Part shown: positions 30,358-41,264 of the stretch, piece by piece
Numbering within the stretch: position 1 is the stretch's first letter
Layout of the letters: each line of letters starts with the position of its first letter
NCBI GenBank assembly: GCA_964036315.1
Contig: OZ038508.1
Location: forward strand, 50,627,524-50,691,523
Length of the DNA stretch: 64,000 bases
Reading direction: 5' to 3'
Source of the DNA: Acanthosepion esculentum
Taxonomy: Eukaryota; Mollusca; Cephalopoda; Sepiida; Sepiidae
Notes under the pieces: model-generated
Seen by the model: only the letters and a program-made list of their open reading frames with translations
What the model was told of the DNA's origin: nothing
The model's database searches: none
Made by a program: the position numbers and the translations under genes

Positions 30358-30740
30358 ATTTGTTGGTCGTTTTTGTTTAGCGGTATTTCAACATCTATCG
30401 GTTATTTAATGCTGAAATCTAAATAATTTTCGCCTATTATTTTTCGATAATGATGGTTTTAGTGATACAAGTATTACGAATTAACCTATAGCTGGAGGGA
30501 GAATAGATGGATTAATACCTTTCCTAAGGGTATTTAAGCTTAAGTGCATATAACCCAACCGGAATTGGATCTCGGCACTCCGATTAACACGTCCAAACCA
30601 TTTTAAATAACACAACCCGTACATTCAAGGTTAAAGAGTCTGGTATTGCATGTCATCTACATGCTGACCAAGCTCGACGTTGCTTAACTTCGATGATCTT
30701 ATCGGAACTGTTGTTTCAACGTGATATGTCCGGAAGGCCC
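30358..30740 (-). mobile_element. Composite SINE: 5S rRNA head, tRNA-like segment, body, tail (copy A)
   Basis: Minus strand, from 30740: ggccttccggacatatcacg and gttgaaacaacagttccgat, then atcgaagttaagcaacgtcg, agcttggtcagcatgtagatg. This follows 5S rRNA from its 5' end through the internal promoter to about 30640. Next is a tRNA-like segment (30610-30545) with a B-box-like GAGATCCAATTCC, a body with aatacccttaggaaaggtat, and the 3' domain gcattaaataaccgatagat ending at 30358. The same order at 45980-46357 shows it is one unit. Confidence 0.75.
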
Positions 30741-31545
30741 TGAATAAGAGAAATGAAAGAATAGGGCGAAAAAACAGGAATCTAAGAAAGTGAAATGAAA
30801 AATAACAAAAAAATATCGAAGCAGTAACAATAAATTTGAAAACATGAAAATGAATTGGTATAATTAAAGAAAATAAGCAATAAAAAAGAAAGAACGCAAA
30901 AATATCTAAGAAAGAAAGAAAGAAAGAAAGAACGCAAAAATATCTAAGAAAGAAAGAAAGAAAGAACGCAAAAATATCTAAGAAAGAAAGAAAGAAAGAA
31001 CGCAAAAATATCTAAGAAAGAAAGAAAGAAATGAGATAAAAAAAAGAATAACTGCCACAATCGGGCAAGAAAGAAATGAATCAATAAAGAAGAAAGGGAG
31101 AAGTAAATAAAATATAAAGAAAGAAAAATAAAAAGAATGAAAAAAGTTATCTAAGAAAAAAGAAAACAGTAAAAAAAAAAACAGAATAAAAAAGAGACGG
31201 ATGAATAAGAAAAAAGAAAGAAAAAGGAGCCGAAATAAGAAGTGATTATTACAATATGTCAGAAAAAAACCTCGCATGAAAGAATAATTGCTACAATCGA
31301 GAAAGAAAGGAGGCAATAAAAAAGAAGAAAAGAAAGTGAGATAATGAAACGAAAAACGAATCAAAAAACGAAACGAAACAAAGTGAAATGAAACAAAAAC
31401 AAAATAGCGAAGAAGAGAAAAAGAAAGAAATCGTGAAAGGAAACGAGAAATATAAAAGAAACATAAAATGAAGCCAAGAACAAGAACAGATAGGAAACAA
31501 GACAAAGAAAAGAAACAAAGCAATAAAGTGAATAGCCAAACCTTC
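30741..31545. repeat. Purine-rich domain with a four-unit ~38 bp tandem repeat
   Basis: (GAAA)n-like DNA. At 30893-31030 the unit gaacgcaaaaatatctaaga followed by (aaag)n is repeated four times, the spacing varying with the number of AAAG. The long minus-strand Phe/Ser-rich frame (218 aa) is an artefact. Confidence 0.85.
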
Positions 31546-32510
31546 CTCTCCTTCTCAGACATTATATTTTCCCCTCTTTTATTGTTATTTTTCTTGTTAC
31601 TGTTCTTCTTTTTCGAGTATTTTTTATGTCGCAAGTCTTCCTTATTAGAGACGCCTGAATTGTCTGTTCTTGTAGTTCCTCATTCAACTCGGCATTTCGG
31701 TTTCACGGACTTATGGACGACAGGCGACTCTTTCTCGTACAAACCATTGTCAGCGCTAAACCGAAATAAACACTAAAGACCTTCTTCTTCTTCTTCTTCT
31801 TCTTCCTCCTACTACTACTCCTCCTCCTCCTCCTCTCGGGTCCACTGCTATGGAAACAAATTATATCATCTAGCCGCAGCCAACAACGGACGAATGAGTT
31901 TTCGGTTGTCGTTAACAATGGGCGAAGCGAGACGGAATCCAGAAACGAAGAAGCAAAGACAATTATGAGTTTCTATTTGTCTGCGAATCGACTCTCTTCG
32001 TCAAGTGGAATGTGTCCAAATAGCAACAGACGTGTTTAGAAGCTTGAATCGGGTTACCTGGCGGGATTTTCAGCATAAGGTGTTATCTCTGTAAAACAAA
32101 GAAAATACACTTATCATCTCACCCGTTCTCCTAAAGGTGATGCTCATAATTAATGATAATTAAATATCTATTGATTTCGAAGACGATACGATTATAGGGA
32201 CGCGAAGTAAGCAGTGAAAGAAAGACAAAGAGAAAAACTAAGCTTATTTCAACGTGGATATATTTTGGGGTTTTAGTTGAGCTTAGTCCAAAATAATGCC
32301 ATATTGGTAGGCCACACACTGAGGATCAAATTCGCTACCCATGCGAATTGGTCGGGGAGGCGAGATTATTAAACAACACGTACCGTAGATGCACAAAAAT
32401 AGCCATTAACAGAGCTTTGATCTGAGACAAGGAAACAATAAATGAACGCCTGCTGTTGATCAAATTCACACTCAAATATCTGTGAGACGAGAGAGCTCAA
32501 CATAGCTTTA
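31546..32510. other. No gene; (CTT)n/(CTC)n tract
   Basis: 31781-31835 is cttcttctt...cctcctcctcc. The rest is unique-looking. A degenerate B-box-like gaatttgatcctc on the minus strand near 32325 may be a decayed SINE. Confidence 0.5.
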
Positions 32511-32514
32511 ATTT

Positions 32515-32830
32515 CTTTTTCTTTTTTAATTGATTCCACCCCATGAAAAGTAGTAAAGCCACTGAGTCAAAAATGTGTGCGGAAGAATTAGAAACACAAA
32601 GATTACTAATGAGCTGGAACAAATATAGCGATTGACATTGTATTTAAATTTCTAACGATTAAAATTGGCTGGAAAGCATGGAGCCGGATGGGGTGTTCCA
32701 CAAGCGAGACGTGCGAGAAAATAAACTGTTAGCATAGAATTTACGGTTACATCTAGCCAACTCAACTGTAAATTGATCGGATTTCGACGCTAGTCTAGTA
32801 CTGCGCTTAAAAAATAAAATGAAATGTATC
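32515..32830 (-). pseudogene. Jockey/CR1-like LINE 3' end
   Basis: Minus strand: STRLASKSDQFTVELARCNR-like, VNSMLTVYFLA-like, FQPILIVRNLNTMSIAIF-like frames and a tail ending ggggtggaatcaat. Confidence 0.7.
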
Positions 32831-32887
32831 ATAGCGAAAAGCGATATTTATTCTGTAAAATAAACAGAAATGTGGCACAAGGCCGAA

Positions 32888-33085
32888 GGGTGGATTGGGG
32901 AAAGGACGGTCTTCTTCTTTCTTAACTATAACTTAGCTAGCCGCAAACACTGACCCAGTCGTACGAACAATATTCCTTACACCAAAACAACATATTCATA
33001 CGTACCTTTCTTACTACAACCACCATAATACCTCACAGTCTCTATGAAAATACCAACTAGTCACCATATTTACAATTCAGTGTCT
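32888..33085 (-). repeat. Repeat G (copy 3)
   Basis: ggacggtcttcttctttctt, gcaaacactgacccagtcgt and cataatacctcacagtctct align with the other two copies. Confidence 0.75.
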
Positions 33086-33476
33086 GTGGGAGGGGGATAA
33101 AATAACAATTCTAAAATCTAGCCCCAATGAGTATTTACAATATGAATATAAAACTATTTACAAGAAACTAAAGAAAATAATATTAGTAATAAAAAAAAAC
33201 ACAATCATTAAATGTGGCAGAAATATCAGGTTACAGGCCGAAATAAATGCGGGACTATAATAGTATAAAACATTCATTCAACCCAAGCACAAACACTGAC
33301 ACGCACTCATTCAAACATCACAACAAATACGAAAACACTCACGCGAAACGAAAGGCACCCCGCATCCACCTGCGAACTGACATCACTAACCACCTAACGA
33401 GGGAGGGGAGGGGGAATTAAACTTAAAGAAAAATAGGGACAGAAATAAAAGGGGCCAATGAGCATACATACCCTAT
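33086..33476. other. No recognised feature
   Basis: A-rich DNA between repeat G and the LINE. It may be a longer repeat G variant, because the LINE resumes at 33480 at the same atcatagcgaagagctc junction. Confidence 0.4.
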
Positions 33477-34433
33477 CTAGGGTATCATAGCGAAGAGCTC
33501 ATCCGAACAATTGCCATAAAAGTATTTATAGAAAAGACACGGGGAGGAAGTCTTACGACGGTGGGAAGTAGGACAGATGCCAAGCCGCCAGATCAGGACC
33601 AATAATATTGCTGATTCTTCTATAGATTTTATCAAGGAGCTCAACGTAAAAAAACAGGTGAACTGGATCATATATGGCGGCAGTATTCTAAGCATGGACG
33701 AATGTTAGACTTGTATTTATGTATGACTAGCAGCATGGCCCGGCGTTGCCCGTGCTTGATTCAAAAATCGTACGACTCATACAGCAATCGCTATCATTTG
33801 ACTTAAAATATTTTGCCCTTACTTGCCTTTAAAGGAGTGCCCTTTGCCGTGCTGATGTTGCTACATGCCTTACTTCTTGCCTATCTCACACTGCGAATTT
33901 TTTCTAAGCTCTATACTAAACATTAAATCTGTTACGAAAAAAGAACTAAACAAAATGAATACAAAACGATCAGCTTTAAAAAAGGACTCGTAACTGGAAA
34001 AACCGAATGAAAAAGAATGTTAACAACAAATATTTTTTCACACCCAACCCAGTTCTGCGGAATCAGAATCAACGTTCAGTTTAAGGAAGTGAATGAGCCA
34101 TGCAGATTTAAATTTTTCCCACGTGTGACGAATGCAGCTATTGATTTTCTTTTGCATGCTAGTTAACATTCGTGTCAGTCAGCTGTTGGCTCTCACGCTG
34201 GCCAATAGAATCTTCCTGCCTATTCGTGGCAGCCAGCTATAGGCTCTCACTCTGGCCAGTAGAAAATGGCCGCAAACTACATGAAAACTGCCGTAGAAGC
34301 ATGAAAAAATCGATTATTTCTACTATCGATGGGAGTTGGGAAATGCAAAGTCGGTCTTGGCCTTTTCACTAATGTGGAGCATGTGCATGTAAATTTTGGT
34401 GCAAATCCGTCGGAAATTGCGCCCGTGCATTCG

Positions 34434-34489
<56 letters not shown>

Positions 34490-34925
34490 GCACATCCTGC
34501 CTTTTGTAGATAGAGATAGATTCTGGAGAGAAAAAATATCGCGCACGACACAATGAACAAACTTTCTTATCATCTGACCTAGCAATGGATTCAATATAGT
34601 CTTTCCACTTCATGTCAGCTGAGAATGTTAGACCGAGATGTCGCAATGAGTTATGCAGGTTAGCATCAGCCATGCTTATGGACAGAGAAGGCTCCCTTAG
34701 TTGATTAATGGAGAAAAGCTTAGTTTTGAAGGCGTTAAACTTAATAAGTCATCTTTTGTCCCTGTTAACGACAGACTTGATGTCGTTTCGGACATAAGCT
34801 ACCATTTTGATCTTATCGAACTGATCAGACTTACTATCGAGACAGGAGTATTTCAATACGGTTAGCATGTCAATATGGTTGACGGTTACAAGTCACAAGG
34901 TTAAAGTTCCAGAATAGGACATTAC
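33477..34925 (-). pseudogene. Jockey/CR1-like LINE interrupted by a ~790 bp repeat
   Basis: Minus strand from 34925: SDQFDKIKMVAYVRNDIKSV, NAFKTKLFSINQLREPSLSI, LRHLGLTFSADMKWKDYIES, CRARYFFSPES; then, beyond the insert (34512-33722), YKSNIRPCLEYCRH-like, IEESAILLVLIWRLGICPTS and CLFYKYFYGNCSDELFAM. The two halves abut correctly in the LINE consensus (SPES-I-x-IYKS). This copy extends further 5' than any other in the window. Confidence 0.85.
33722..34512 (+). mobile_element. Dispersed element with (CA)n 3' end, nested in a LINE
   Basis: It begins tgactagcagcatggcccgg and cgttgcccgtgc, and ends with gcaaatccgtcggaaattgc, (CA)n at 34437-34486, gcacgcacatcctgcc and gtagatagagatag. This start/end style is typical of RTE-derived or SINE-like elements. 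It contains a tandem duplication, ctgttggctctcacgctggc versus ctataggctctcactctggc (34187-34270). No ORF with a domain. Confidence 0.6.
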
Positions 34926-35577
34926 AGGTATACCTCGGGTTACGTCGTTCCGAGTTAAGTCGTTCTCGATTATACGTCGTTTGTCAAAAAAAAATATATG
35001 GAAAAATCAAAATCAAGATTAAGTCATTTTATTCGACTTTACGTCTGTCCGTCACAAATGTTGAAGTCGTAATATCACTAGAAAGGTGTTAGAAGCACAT
35101 AAAATTATGTTTCTGTACAAATAGAATGTAAATATTGGTAAATTTAACATGAATTAGTTTATTTTCTACTATCGCAAAATAATTTTAATAACTGTATTTG
35201 TCATTTAATCTTACAAAATCACTTTATTTTATAATGTCTTAGAGCAAACCACATTCATAAAGAGTCCGCAATGTATTGTAAAGATCGCCAAATAAACATC
35301 TACATTTACAAGTGCGTACGTACATGTATTCGTAAATTTAAATTACTTTTTTTCTGTACTATATTAAAAATTTATATGTGAGCTTAAAATAGATTCTTAT
35401 TGATCATATATTATTAAAAATGCATTTATAAATAAAATACAGAACTGGGAATGGTTATCTGTGGTTTAAACTAGTGACAAGTTTAATTCGGAGACAAGTA
35501 AATTCGACTTAAACGTTTTACAATTTAAGTCACCTCTCCTGGATCAAATTACCGACGTGAGGTGAGGTATACCTGTA
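34923..35577. mobile_element. TIR element (MITE), TA target
   Basis: Ends TACAGGTATACCTCGGGTTA and, inverted, TACAGGTATACCTCACCTCA; TIR with tail gttacgtcg/ctcacgtcg. The g(t/a)taagtcg-rich start (gttccgagttaagtcgttc) is like pogo/Tigger-type mariner relatives. 655 bp, no transposase. It lies exactly between the LINE and the start of the 56 bp satellite. Confidence 0.8.
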
Positions 35578-35589
35578 TGGTCAAACACA

Positions 35590-38226
35590 ACGGCAATTGT
35601 TCTTGAGAATAATGATTCAGCAGTCTTGTTCCAGGCGATAAACACTTAGTAATAGTCCTTGAGGTGTCGCATCCAGATGATAATCTCTTATGAATGGCTC
35701 TTTGGGGCTAATTGCTCAGAAAGCTGCGTCCATTTGATAATCTCTTATCAATGTTCCTTACATGCACCGTCTCAGCACTCTTCGTCCAGTTAACATTTGT
35801 CTTTGAAACTAATGTATGCCAAGTAGGTAATCTCCTAACAACGGTCCTTGAAACTAAGACTTAGGAGTCTGCGACCAGGTGATAATCTCTGAGCAGCAGT
35901 CTTTGAGATTAACTGCTCAGCAATCTGCGTCCAGATGATAATCTCTTCGCACAGGTCCGTCAGTCTAGCGTCTCGGGTCAGCGTCCCTATTGATGATCAC
36001 TTAACAATGATCCTTGAAATTAACAGCGATGTGATGATAATCTCTTCGCAATGATCCTTGAGTCTAACAGATCAATAGACTGTGTCCAGGTTATAATCTC
36101 TTAGCACAGGTCCCCGAGACTAACATATCAATAGTCTGCGTCCAATTGATAATCTCTTAGCAGAGGTCCTTGAGTCTAACAGATCAATAGACTGTGTCCA
36201 GGTTATAATCTCTTAGCACAGGTCCCCGAGACTAACATATCAATAGTCTGCGTCCAATTGATAATCTCTTAGCAGAGGTCCTTGAGTCTAACAGATCAAT
36301 AGACTGTGTCCAGGTTATAATCTCTTAGCACAGGTCCCCGAGACTAACATATCAATAGTCTGCGTCCAATTGATAATCTCTTAGCAGAGGTCCTTGAGTC
36401 TAACAGATCAATAGTCTGCGTCCAGGTTATAATCTCTTAGCAGAGGTCCTTGAGACTAACAGATCAATAGTCTGCGTCCAATTGATAATCTCTTAGCAGA
36501 GGTCCTTGAGTCTAACAGATCAATAGTCTGCGTCCAAGTTATAATCTCTTAGCAGAGGTCCTTGAGACTAACAGATCAATAGTCTGCGTCCAATTGATAA
36601 TCTCTTAGCAGAGGTCCTTGAGTCTAACAGATCAATAGTCTGCGTCCAGGTTATAATCTCTTAGCAGAGGTCCTTGAGACTAACAGATCAATAGTCTGCG
36701 TCCAATTGATAATCTCTTAGCAGAGGTCCTTGAGTCTAACAGATCAATAGTCTGCGTCCAGGTTATAATCTCTTAGCAGAGGTCCTTGAGACTAACAGAT
36801 CAATAGTCTGCGTCCAATTGATAATCTCTTAGCAGAGGTCCTTGAGTCTAACAGATCAATAGTCTGCGTCCAGGTTATAATCTCTTAGCAGAGGTCCTTG
36901 AGACTAACAGATCAATAGTCTGCGTCCAATTGATAATCTCTTAGCAGAGGTCCTTGAGTCTAACAGATCAATAGTCTGCGTCCAGGTTATAATCTCTTAG
37001 CAGAGGTCCTTGAGACTAACAGATCAATAGTCTGCGTCCAATTGATAATCTCTTAGCAGAGGTCCTTGAGTCTAACAGATCAATAGTCTGCGTCCAGGTT
37101 ATAATCTCTTAGCAGAGGTCCTTGAGACTAACAGATCAATAGTCTGCGTCCAATTGATAATCTCTTAGCAGAGGTCCTTGAGTCTAACAGATCAATAGTC
37201 TGCGTCCAGGTTATAATCTCTTAGCAGAGGTCCTTGAGACTAACAGATCAATAGTCTGCGTCCAATTGATAATCTCTTAGCAGAGGTCCTTGAGTCTAAC
37301 AGATCAATAGTCTGCGTCCAGGTTATAATCTCTTAGCAGAGGTCCTTGAGACTAACAGATCAATAGTCTGCGTCCAATTGATAATCTCTTAGCAGAGGTC
37401 CTTGAGTCTAACAGATCAATAGTCTGCGTCCAGGTTATAATCTCTTAGCAGAGGTCCTTGAGACTAACAGATCAATAGTCTGCGTCCAATTGATAATCTC
37501 TTAGCAGAGGTCCTTGAGTCTAACAGATCAATAGACTGGGTTCACGTTATAATCTCTTAGCAGAGGTCCTTGAGTCTAACAGATCAATAGTCTGCGTCCA
37601 GGTTATAATCTCTTAGCAGAGGTCCTTGAGTCTAACAGATCAATAGTCTGCGTCCAGGTTATAATCTCTTAGCAGAGGTTCTTGAGACTAACAGATCAAC
37701 AGTCTGCGTCTAGGTGATAATCTCTTAGCAGAGGTCCTTGAGACTAACAGATCAACAGTCTGCGTCCAGGTGATAATCTCTTAGCAGAGGTCCTTGAGTC
37801 TAACAGATCAATAGACTGCGTCCAGGTGATAATCTCTTAGCAGAGGTCCTTGAGACTAACAGATCAACAGTCTGCGTCCAGGTGATAATCTCTTAGCAGA
37901 GGTCCTTGAGACTAACAGATCAACAGTCTGCGTCCAGGTGATAATCTCTCAGCAGAGGTCCTTGAGTCTAACAGATCAATAGTCTGCGTCCAGGTTATAA
38001 TCTCTTAGCAGAGGTCCTTGAGTCTAACAGATCAATAGACTGCGTCCAGGTGATAATCTCTTAGCAGAAGTCCTTGAGACTAACAGACTGCGTCCAGGTG
38101 ATAATCTCTTAGCAGAGGTCCTTGAGTCTAACAGATCAATAGTCTGCGTCCAGGTTATAATCTCTTAGCAGAGGTCCTTGAGACTAACAGATCAATAGAC
38201 TGCGTTCAGGTGATAATCTCTTGACA
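35590..38226. repeat. 56 bp satellite with 112 bp dimeric higher-order structure
   Basis: Roughly 46 monomers of taatctcttagcagaggtcc then ttgagtctaacagatcaata and gtctgcgtcca. Two forms alternate: one ending ccaggtta with gagtctaac, the other ccaattga with gagactaac. In 36064-36399 a different dimer (gactgtgtcc, cacaggtccccgag, aacatatcaat) is repeated three times at exactly 112 bp. In 36400-37530 the second dimer is repeated about ten times almost without change. Both edges (35590-36060 and 37550-38226) are degenerate monomers, as in centrally homogenised satellites. No ORF of 60 codons crosses the array. Confidence 0.95.
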
Positions 38227-38925
38227 ATCCTTAGCCTTAAATAAAAGAACTAGGAAGACCCACTTTCCTCTTTCACGTACATCTCTTAATCCGCCAATGG
38301 CCAATAAATACAGACCGGAGAAGGATTAACGGCATTTGGTGTGAAGATTATATTGAGGCGTGAAAGTCACTATACAGAGCCAGTTGTCCACAGTTTCTGG
38401 TCATATTCCTACAATTACGATCGCAGTCTTTACCAATTATTTTTCTATTTGGAATCGTTATTTAGTCATCATATTGCTATCATTTATGGGGGTGACGGAT
38501 AGCAAGACTGAAAGAGAAAAAAGAATTGGTTACTTTGCACCTAAGCGATAACAAAAACCTGTAGAAAAAAGATGAACATATATGATTTTTAGTTTACTTT
38601 ATCTTCGTGTTCCCCCAACGCAAAACTCAAAAGCCAGTCATGGTAAAGGGCTACTGAATGAGGTTGTTGCAAATGCATAAATGAAGTTATTAAGAAGTTC
38701 CTATTATGTGTGTTGTAACCTAGGAAACGGTTACTGAATAAAAATAACCAAAACGAAAGTTGGAAATGGAATGAAAATACTTATAACAGAAACAACATAC
38801 AAGATTCGCCAGTGGCTTGTAGTAAGTAATCAAATGATAATGGTGAGTTAGGGTTAACTCTAACCCTAACCCCTGCCGAGTGAATCAAGGTGAACCCAAA
38901 TAGAAAACCAGAGTGAAGATATTGA
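38227..38925. other. No gene; small telomere-like hairpin
   Basis: GTTAGGGTTA-actc-TAACCCTAAC at 38847-38870 is a perfect inverted pair of the TTAGGG motif. The 63 aa frame at 38360-38551 has no recognised domain. Confidence 0.5.
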
Positions 38926-39159
38926 CTAACCTCCCCAAGCGGTCAGATGTGGCACAAGGCCGAATTTAATGTGGGATATCCAAGCCCGTAGACTGGGCCA
39001 AAATTTTCCCGTATACCCCTCATACAAGGGGCCGGGTAGTTGTTTCCCCAGACGAGATTCTGCTCTTCGATATAGCCTCGATTGAGTTACTCTCTGCCCG
39101 GAGGCAGACAGTTTGACAAGCACACTTGGAAGTGAATCTAAGTGAAGATATACTCTAAC

Positions 39160-39165
<6 letters not shown>
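38926..39165. repeat. Dispersed repeat F (copy 2)
   Basis: See 23650-23900. It adjoins family C SINE sequence at 39165. Confidence 0.75.
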
Positions 39166-39411
<246 letters not shown>

Positions 39412-39589
39412 AGGTGAAAGCGTTTTTAGAAGTTAGCCATTTGTTCAGACTTGGGACATCGCTAATTGAGAAAACATGTCGCATGTCTCGTCAGGAACTG
39501 GTTTCCTTTCCAGGTTCCCGAAAGTTCAAGATAAACAGGACCGAAAAAATAGCGGAAGGAAGAAGGAATGAAATGAAAATAAGAGATAT

Positions 39590-39819
39590 TTTTTTTTAAT
39601 TCACTACAGAAAAAATGGAAGAGCGAAAAGTTTGGGTTAGACGCAGAAAACAATGAAAGAAAGAGAAAAACGAATAAAAGAATGAGAAATTGAATGAAAA
39701 ACAGTAATGCAGCGGAAAGAGGAAATGAATGAAAAAGTATGAAAAGATAACAAAAAAGAAAGAAGAGAGTCAAGAATGAAAGGAAATACAGACGGGAATG
39801 GGAAGAAAATTGAAAAGAT

Positions 39820-39858
<39 letters not shown>

Positions 39859-40060
39859 TAAGAAAGAATGAAAGAAAGAAAACAACTAAAAGTGAAACGA
39901 AAAAAGAAAAGAAAACATGATAGAAAGAAAGGAGATATATAAACGGAACAAACTAAACAAAAAAGGAAGAAAAAACAAGTTAAAATACTAAATAACGACA
40001 TTTAAAAAACATCTGAAAAATGCGAATATTCGAAGCATAAAATCAAGAAAATTAGAAGTG
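39590..40060. repeat. Purine-rich (GAAA)n tract
   Basis: A/G-rich plus strand with (GAAA)n at 39818-39860. Confidence 0.85.
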
Positions 40061-40105
40061 CTGAGAAAATAGTATTTATATAAACAATCTATCTAGATGC
40101 TATTT

Positions 40106-40107
<2 letters not shown>

Positions 40108-40189
<82 letters not shown>

Positions 40190-40197
40190 CCGATTGT

Positions 40198-40231
<34 letters not shown>

Positions 40232-40247
40232 AAGATAAACCGATTGT

Positions 40248-40286
<39 letters not shown>

Positions 40287-40289
40287 TGT

Positions 40290-40326
<37 letters not shown>

Positions 40327-40335
40327 ACCGATTGT

Positions 40336-40400
<65 letters not shown>

Positions 40401-40409
40401 ACCGATTGT

Positions 40410-40458
<49 letters not shown>

Positions 40459-40467
40459 ACCGATTGT

Positions 40468-40529
<62 letters not shown>
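40108..40529. repeat. (GATA)n array with regular interruptions
   Basis: GATA blocks of varying length separated six times by (aaac/gac)cgattgtgatagat or a shortened form. The interruption is nearly identical each time, so the unit amplified is interruption plus GATA run. Ile-Tyr-Leu-Ser frames are artefacts. Confidence 0.97.
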
Positions 40530-41150
40530 AATTCTGAGGGCCTGCCAGTTGTCACTGTGTTAGTCATTGTTGTTCTTCGCCTGACCGATCTTTGCACATC
40601 TCTAATCGAATTAGCGACTGGCCTCGATCCAAGTCTCGATATCCTGAAATGTTGAGGGGCAACTCGCACCGCACCCCTGTTTTATCGACACACCGTCTAT
40701 CCACCCACCCAGCCACCAATAAATTTTACTTTTCTGACACCATTGCATACCACTCAAAATCCCATGCCATTTGCAACGAAAGTATCCAGCTGTTTTTTTT
40801 CCTCCGCCGTGGTGTAGCTGGGAGGGGTGGGGTGGAGGCACGGTACGTGTTTGTTATCACGTGACATATCATCACGGCTCGCTGTATCTTGATAGATGAA
40901 TGATGTAAGAAGCATCGGCATCGTAGATAATTGGCTTCTTGTAGACTTCTTTGTATTCGGACACAAGGGACGAAAAGAGTCGAACTGAATTAAACTTTGA
41001 AGGGCATTTTTTTTTGTCTAAATAATTAAATAATTTCCTTGTCAACTTGAGAGATCTGGCCACGTCAAAATATATAATATTTGTTAAATCAAGTCATACG
41101 AGAAGAAGAACGAGGTAGAAAAATACAGAACAGCAAAATCACAAGGGTTG
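40530..41150. other. No recognised feature
   Basis: A 63 aa minus frame (40872-41063, basic, KLTRKLFNYLDKKKC) has no domain I recognise and no splice context; left as undetermined. Confidence 0.4.
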
Positions 41151-41154
41151 TAAA

Positions 41155-41245
41155 TACAGTGAGTCCCCCGTTTTCGCGGGGGTTAGAGACCAGAATCGGC
41201 CGCTAATAGTTAGAATCCGCCAATGCTTGTAACTCCCCCCCCCCT
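41155..41245 (+). mobile_element. pogo/Tigger-like TIR fragment
   Basis: ACAGTGAGTCCCCCGTTTTC and gcgggggttagagaccagaa resemble the ends of pogo-type elements (CAGT...CCCCCG...GCGGGGGTTAG). It also folds as a cccccg-ttttc-gcggggg hairpin. No partner end was found. Confidence 0.55.
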
Positions 41246-41264
41246 AAAAGTGCTTCTTCTTCTA

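Noticed and set aside
30978..31634. 218 aa Phe/Ser-rich frame with apparent membrane segments
   Set aside because: Complement of a (GAAA)n purine tract; hydrophobicity is a composition effect.
35590..38226. CRISPR or coding repeat interpretation of the 56 bp array
   Set aside because: No spacers; the period is not a multiple of three and no frame stays open.
38360..38551. 63 aa frame near the satellite end
   Set aside because: No domain, no good start or splice context.
40100..40669. 189 aa IYLS-repeat ORF
   Set aside because: GATA microsatellite.
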